Source of the DNA: Gossypium raimondii
Lineage: Eukaryota; Streptophyta; Magnoliopsida; Malvales; Malvaceae
Length of the DNA stretch: 64,000 nucleotides
Direction: 5' to 3'
NCBI RefSeq assembly: GCF_025698545.1
Contig: NC_068571.1
Location: 9,756,160-9,820,159 of the forward strand
Below the pieces are notes generated by a model. It was not told the DNA's origin. It saw only the letters and a program-made list of their open reading frames with translations, and made no database searches. Below are positions 58,083 through 64,000 of the stretch, piece after piece. Position numbers and translations under genes: made by a program. Position 1 is the stretch's first letter. The number at the start of each line of letters is the position of its first letter.

Positions 58083-61000
58083 GTCTTCATTGAGTTCACT
58101 AAAGAGTCCCTTCAACCAAATAGCTTCGTTACAAGCCTCAGTAATCGTCATGTACTCAGCTTCAATGGTAGACAAAGCAACAGTGGCTTGCAAAGTGGCT
58201 TTCCAACTGATTGCATAACCTCTGATTGTAAAGACATAACCTGTGAGAGATATTCTTCTATCAAGGTCTCTAGCCAACTTAGCTTCAACATATCCAATGA
58301 CTCCATCTCTGGTTCTTCCAAGCTGTAAGCAAACATCAGTAGTACCTCGTAAGTATCTTAAAATCCACTAAACTGTTTTCCAATGTTCTTTACCTGGATT
58401 CAACATGTATCTACTAATTGCACTGATTGCATACGATAAATCTGGATGTGAACAAACCATAGCATACATAAGAGATCCCACTGCACTAGAATATGGAACA
58501 TGTGACATGTACTCAATCTCATCATCTAATTGTGGAGACAAAGCTGATGAAAGTCTGAAATGGGCTGCTAAAGGAGTATTAACGGGCATAGCATTCTACT
58601 TATTGAATCTGCAAATAACTTTCTCTATGTACCCATTCTGACTTAGGTACAATTTACTTATTTTTCTATCTCTAAGAATCTCCATACCAAGTATCTTCTT
58701 TGTTGGTCCTAAATCTTTCATCTTAAATTCTTCACTTAGTTGGGATTTGACCTTTCTTATCTCTCCTTTATCTTTCGCTGCTATGAACATGTCATCAACA
58801 TAAAGGAGTAGATACACAAAAGAACCATCACTGTTTTTCTTAAAGTAAACATAACTATCAAAGCTACTTCTTTTAAAATCATGACAAGTCATAAAAGAAT
58901 CAAACCTATTGTACCATTGTCTTGGTGAGTGTTTCAAACCGTAAATGAACTTTTTCAGCAAGCAAACATAATTCTCTTTTTCTGAGACTGTAAAACCCTC
59001 TGGTTGTTCCATGTAAATATCCTTCTCAAGTTCTCCATGCAAAAATACAATTTTTACATCTAACTGCTCAAGCTCCAAATCATACATACCACAATACCAA
59101 GCAAAGCTCGAATCGAACTATGCTTCACAACTGGGGAGAACACACCTGTAAAGTCCACTCTTAGAATTTGACTATAACCTTTTGTAACAAACCTTGCTTT
59201 ATATCTGGGTTCTTCAACTCCTAGAGTCCCCTCTTCCTGTTTAAACACATATTTACAATGAACAACCTTTTAACCTTCAAGAAGTTTCACAAGATCCCAT
59301 GTTTTATTTTTATGGATTGATTCCATCTCCTCTTGCATAGCAAACATCCACTTTTCTGAGTCTTCACAGCTAACTGCATCAAAAAAATTAGATGGCTCTT
59401 GGTTTGCATCTATATCTTTAGCCACATTTAAAGCATAAGTAGCTAGATCAGCCTCGGCATACTTCTTTGGAGGTTTAATTTCTCATCTAGTTCTGTTTTT
59501 GGCAATAAAGTATTGTGGTGAAGAAACAACTTTATTTTGAATTTTTGTACTGGCTTGAGAAGTCAACTCTGTTGTAGATTCTGGATTAATCTGATGCTCC
59601 ACCTGCTTTTGATTTTCTTTATTGGAAGAGTCTTTAAGAGAAAATTTAGGTAGCATAGCAGTTTCATCAAAAACAACATCTCTGCTAATCACAACTTTTT
59701 TATTTTCAAGACACCATAACTTATACCATTTTACACCAGTTTTATAACCAAGAAAAAAACATTTAATGGATCTCGATTCTAATTTTCCATTATCAACATG
59801 AGCATACGCGGGACACCCAAAGATTTTTAAATCAAAATAGTCAGTAGGATTACCAGACCATACCTCTTGTGGAGTCCTTTTTCTCAATGGCAACAGATGG
59901 AGATCGATTGATCAAAAAAATGCAGTAGAGGCTACTTCGGCCCAAAATGAATTTGGTAAGTTGGCATTTGAAAACATACATCAAACCTTTTCCATGATCA
60001 TTTTGTTCATTCGTTCTGCAATGTGTTTTGCTGAAAGTATGACGAACTGTCAAGTGTCTTACGATCCCTTCTGACTTGTACAATTTATTAAACTCATCAA
60101 AACAGAACTCTAAGTCATTGTCTATGCAGAGGTATTTTATTTGTTTTCCCGTCTGTTTTTCAATCACATTTTTCCAAGACTTAAATGTGGAAAACACATC
60201 GCTTTTCTGCTTCAGGAAGAACGTCCACACAATTCTGGAAAAATCATCAATAAAAGTTAGCATATAATTAGCTCCACCTCTCGAAGGTATTTTGGATGGC
60301 CCTCACAGGTCAGAATGAATATACTCCAATGTTTCCTTCGTGTTATGGATTTCTTTGGTGAATCAAACTCTCTTTTGCTTCCCAAAAATGCAGTGCTCAC
60401 AGAACTTCAGTTTGCAATTTCCTTACCCATCAAGAAGTCCTCTTTTGCTCAATTCTGTCATGTCATTCTCACTCATATGCCCTAGGCGCATATGCCAAAG
60501 TTTAGTAATATCATCATCTCACAAGGAAGAGGAGGAGATAGTTGCATCACCAGTAACAGTAGAACCCTGCAAAACATATAACTTGGCAGTCTTTCTCTAC
60601 CCTTTCATTACAACGAGGGAACCTTTGGAAATCTTCAAAATCCCACTTTCAGCTGTGTATTTGTACCATTTTGAATCAAGATTACTCAATGAAATTAAAT
60701 TTTTCTTCAGTTTTGGATCATGTCGTACGTCACTAAGTGTTTTAAAAACTTCATCAAACATCTTAAATTTAATTGTTCCAACACCTACAATTCTACATGA
60801 AGCATTATTTCCCATCAAAACAATAACTTCAGACACTGTTTGGTAAGTTGTAAACCAATCCTAATTGAGACTCATGTGGAAGGTGCAACCTGAATCAAGG
60901 ATCCACTCCTCGTTCACTTTAGAATTGTTGACAGAAGCGACTAGAAGTTCATCATCACTGTAGTCTTCTACAACATCAGCTTTACCAGAATTTTCTAGTT

Positions 61001-61870
61001 GTTTTATATTTTGATTCATAGCCTCCCTTTTAATCTTGTTCTGTAGCTTATAGCACTCAGATTTAATGTGCCCTTTCTTCTTGCAGAAGTTACAAGTTTT
61101 ACCTTTGTTTGAAGACTTCGATCTACCCTTAGATTTATTGTGAGGACTCCATTCCTGTTTCCTTCTATGATCATCATCAGCATTCTGATATTATTCCCAC
61201 GAACAATAACACCCTCTTTCTGAGAGACAATTTTAACCACGAGATGTTTCATCTTATCATACGAGGTTAAAGAATCATAAACCTCATCAACTGTGAGAGA
61301 CTCGCAGCTATATAAAATTGTATCTCTAAAGGTTGAATAAGACGGGGGAAATGAACAAAGTAGAATTAACCCTAGATCTTCCTTATCATACTGAACCTCT
61401 ATGTCCTCCAAGTTTGAGAGAATTTCTTTAAATATTGTTAGGTGTTCGTGCACAGAAGCACCTGCGTCCAAACGATGAGCATAAAGGCGCTGCTTCATAT
61501 GCAGCTTGCTAGTTAGAATTTTCGACATACATATTTGTTCCAACCTTTTTCATAATCTAGCAGTGGTCTTCTCATTCATCACATCTTGCAAAATTTCGTT
61601 AGATAAATGCAGATGTAATTGTGTTAGCGCCTTTCGATTCTTGCACTTCTCTTCCTCCGTAAATGTTGATGGCATCTTATCTACCCCTAGCAGGGCTTCC
61701 TCTAAGTCCATCTGTGCAAGAACTGCCTGCATCTTTATCTGCCACAACACAAATTTGGTGTTGCGATCCAACAGCGAAATTTCACTGCCTGTATCTTTAT
61801 CTGCCACAACACAAATTTGGTGTTGCGATCCAACAGCGAAATTTCATACTTCAAAGACGTCATTACCGTA
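58083..61870 (-). pseudogene. copia gag-pol, copy 2
   Basis: Better preserved than copy 1 in places. Gag: 61807-61016 pieces with KFVLWQIKMQAVLAQMDLEE and SILYSCES-like sequence. Protease region near 60880-60600. Integrase 60263-59483 with MLTFIDDFSRIVWTFFLKQK. RT 59087-58368 with the catalytic YVDDM (LLLYVDDMFIAAKDKG) and GSLMYAMVCSHPDLSYAISA. RNase H 58277-58083 with ALSTIEAEYMTITEACNEAI, continuing beyond the nested LTR to about 55140. Stops and frameshifts separate all the parts. Confidence 0.9.
61722..61845 (-). repeat. 62-bp tandem duplication in copia copy 2 gag
   Basis: The unit at 61722-61783 recurs at 61784-61845 with one change near its start (gcatc/gtatc). Copia copy 1 has a single unit. 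The length is not a multiple of three, so it shifts the gag frame. It arose after the segmental duplication. Confidence 0.92.
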
Positions 61871-61890
61871 ATTGAGATGAACAACCCGGA

Positions 61891-61904
61891 AGCTTTGATA
61901 CCAA
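61891..61904 (-). other. copia primer binding site, copy 2
   Basis: The minus strand reads TTGGTATCAAAGCT, two bases inside the LTR, one base off the initiator-Met tRNA complement. Confidence 0.85.
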
Positions 61905-61906
61905 TT

Positions 61907-62289
61907 TGTAAAAATAGAACTTTGGTGATGACAATATATCGCAAAGAAAATAGAAATAAAAATAAATAACACACAAAGTTTTACGTGGAAACCTTTTCAG
62001 GAAAAAATCACAGGTAGAGGAGAAGAAAATTCACTATGTCGAATTCAAATTAATTACAAGAGGAGTAGACTATGTCTATTTATATGCTTGTAAAACCATA
62101 TTCTAATAGTGGTGTAGTAAGATTGAAACACCTTATTCTAATCAATATCGAATAGATGGAGTTTAATAAGGTTTAAAACCTTATTCTAAAATAAAATAAA
62201 AGAAGTATAATTCTATAGGGATTTTACTTTTATTTTATTTTACCACTATATTTTATTTAAATAAGAATTCGGGCCACTTAATTCTAACA
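61907..62289 (-). repeat. 5' LTR of copia copy 2
   Basis: 383 bp, matching 21705-22088 more closely than it matches its own partner at 54743. This is as expected if the element was already old when the whole unit was duplicated. Confidence 0.9.
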
Positions 62290-62767
62290 AGATAATATTT
62301 TCTCATCATCAAGAATTTTCTCTGCAAGACTTGCCTATGGATGTTGATTACCAAGACTAATCCCTATTAAAAGTATAAATGATATAAAATTTTATTCTTA
62401 GTAAATATTAGAGTTTTAAAATATATTAAATTTTTATTTTAATAGATATCTATTTTATAATAATAAAATATTTATAATATTCACAATATTATCTAATTTA
62501 ATATTTCAAAATAATTAAAGTTGTCTAATATTAAAAGTAAACTTTTGGTAAGAAATAATTATATTGTTGAGCATAGTCGATAGTGTTGTCCAAAACAATT
62601 CCACAAACTCCACGAATTTTTTATGCAAGACTTGGAAAAGTCTTATACCAAAAACAACTAACTTCTCTTCTTTTTTTTCCTTTTACAATAATAATTATAT
62701 AATCCTGTGAAATATATTAAGTTCACAAGTCGAGGTATTAGCTCTAATCCTTGGAAGAAAGTTTATG
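62290..62767. repeat. Array spacer, copy 2
   Basis: Homologous to 22089-22565. Homology ends at gaagaaagtttatga. In copy 1 the intact receptor gene follows; here it does not. Confidence 0.85.
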
Positions 62768-63640
62768 ATGATCATAAAGATGTTGGAGAAAATGACAATG
62801 GATGAGAGAGACGAGTTAATTCAATTAAGTGAACTTAGTTGTGTTAATGTAGTTGTTTTCACCACTACCATTTCTCTTACCATCTTAAATTTCACATGTA
62901 TTCATCTTTGTCTCCTCTTCCTCATCTTTAAAGCTATAAGTTCAAAACCTCCTATACTTTCCATTAAGTAGAGAAGGAAGTTTTTTTATTATTATTCTTA
63001 TCTATTTTTTTTCTTAAAAATTGAAAATAGTTAGCTTTGACTCGATTTATTATTTATGATTTATGGGAAAATTTTGTTGTATTTTGAAATTCCATAAGAT
63101 ATATTTGGGGAACATTTTTCTTTTACTTGGAGCCTTTACCTCTAAACCTCTATTATTAGACTTGAAAGAATAAAATTGTAATAATAATTCTACAACATTA
63201 CTCAAGCAATGAACCAAAGGAATGAATTATTGTAACGTGTAAAATGGTGACAAAATGGAATCGTCATTCCAATGAACCAAACATCGCATAAATCTAAGCA
63301 AAAGGATGACCAAAGATAACCATTGAAGTATAGGCTAAAAAAACAACTGGATAGGTCGGGTCACAATGTTTCTCAAGAGTTAATCCTAGTTCACTTTTCG
63401 GAGATAAACTTTCTTAACTATTAAAAAGTGTCTTAGATTTCGCTATTACGAGAATGATCATGTTACAATTTCATGATTTCGAGTTCATTAGTCACACAAC
63501 AAATCATAGCGCTGGACTATTAGAAGTGGTTGATGTTCATAAAAATGTTGGAGAAAATGACGATGGAATTTTCTAAATGAAGTTTTGTACTATTATAAAC
63601 TTACTAAACCTTTTTCTGGTTCAATAAATAAAAAAATTTC
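62768..63640. other. Non-coding segment between spacer pieces
   Basis: No gene recognised; a 68-codon frame at 62765-62971 is not supported. A block of about 36 bases around gttggagaaaatgac occurs near 62768 and again near 63531, flanking about 760 bp in direct orientation. No terminal TG/CA or target duplication was found. Confidence 0.5.
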
Positions 63641-64000
63641 CCGTGCACCCCACTGCAAGACTCATCTACAGAGATTGACCATGAAGACTTGGAAAAGTCT
63701 TACACCAAAAACAACTCGATTTTTCTACGTTCTTTTTCCGTTAAAAAAGTTTAATTATAAAATCTTGTGAAATATATTATTTATGTTGCAACACAAGATT
63801 TTAACTTTTATGTCTAAATGTTGAAAGAAATTTATGAAGTTTTTGATAATAAGTTATTGAAATAAAGTCTTTTACAAAAGAAAGTCGAGTGGTATATTTT
63901 AACTAAATATATATTAACAATGTTTTAGAAAGATTTCACATGCATGATAGAACTTGTAGCCAATTTAACAACCGTTGTTCATAAAAAGCTGGAATTAATT
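63641..64000. repeat. Further array-spacer fragment
   Basis: Contains gacttggaaaagtctta and accaaaaacaact as at 22430, and ends in gttgttcataaaaagctgg, which matches 32684 onward (gttgttcatagaaagctgg). At 32684 the stop codon of pseudogene D follows within about 55 bases. Confidence 0.75.

Larger units (their letters stand above)
54743..62289 (-). mobile_element. Ty1/copia element, copy 2, with nested solo LTR
   Basis: The duplicated counterpart of 17216-22088, with LTRs at 54743-55126 and 61907-62289 and the same flanking sequence. It is therefore the same insertion event copied by the segmental duplication. A 2.6 kb solo LTR (55478-58082) sits inside its RNase H region. A 62-bp tandem duplication in gag is found only here. 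The element proper is about 4.9 kb. Confidence 0.92.
38610..62767. repeat. Segmental duplication, copy 2
   Basis: This matches 1-22565. Three insertions lie only in this copy: 42596-46826, 47609-54382 and 55478-58082. Copy 1 alone carries 2915-15118. The copia element and three nonsense mutations are shared. The bases between 38610 and 40376 are non-coding 3' flank, as in copy 1. Confidence 0.93.

Noticed and set aside
1..64000. CRISPR arrays, bacterial operons, rRNA or tRNA genes
   Set aside because: None seen. The repeat arrays found are 132-bp and 40-44 bp tandem repeats without spacers, and the window is plant nuclear DNA.

Overview
The window looks like nuclear DNA of a dicot plant. It has a single-exon malectin-like receptor kinase gene, plant LTR retrotransposons of four kinds, a PIF/Harbinger transposon with spliceosomal introns, and a decayed plastid psaB insertion. 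The LTR and gag sequences resemble families I recall from cotton (Gossypium, Malvaceae). That assignment rests on memory, not on a search.

The host content is a minus-strand tandem array of CrRLK1L (FERONIA-type) receptor kinase copies. Only one is intact: the 839-codon gene at 22708-25227. Three are dead. Pseudogene A (1700-16640) is split by a 12.2 kb TAT/Ogre-like element. Pseudogene D (32738-33704) is cut off at an Athila-like LTR. Pseudogene B (40377-47331) is split by a 4.2 kb LTR-like element. Related spacer sequence sits beside several copies. The last bases of the window match the sequence just 3' of copy D, so another copy probably starts just beyond base 64000.

Positions 1-22565 and 38610-62767 are two copies of one ancestral unit of about 10.4 kb (pseudogene, 5' flank, Ty1/copia element, spacer). 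They differ mainly by transposon insertions: the Ogre-like element in copy 1, and a 4.2 kb LTR element, a 6.8 kb Harbinger element and a 2.6 kb solo LTR in copy 2. For most of these the other copy or a paralogue shows the empty site. The copia element and three nonsense mutations are shared, so they predate the duplication.

Region by region: 1-2914 3' flank and kinase part of A; 2915-15118 Ogre-like element; 15119-17215 ectodomain part and 5' flank of A; 17216-22088 copia copy 1; 22089-22707 spacer; 22708-25227 intact gene; 25228-27804 5' flank and AT-rich DNA; 27805-29625 plastid psaB insertion; 29626-32737 AT-rich DNA and spacer; 32738-33704 pseudogene D; 33705-36650 Athila fragment; 36651-38609 AT-rich DNA; 38610-47608 second copy of the unit with pseudogene B; 47609-54382 PIF/Harbinger; 54386-62289 flank and copia copy 2 with nested solo LTR; 62290-64000 spacer pieces.

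The two most interesting signals are these. First, the Harbinger element carries exon fragments, with splice sites still visible, that read as a bHLH transcription factor and a plastid-envelope ADP/ATP-type carrier, so it is a gene-capturing ('Pack'-type) TIR transposon. Second, the receptor array is mosaic: the ectodomains of A/B and the intact gene are close to 88% identical over a hand-counted block, but their kinase C-lobes are only about 49% identical. The switch lies just before the transmembrane segment, which suggests recombination joined ectodomains and kinases of different lineages.
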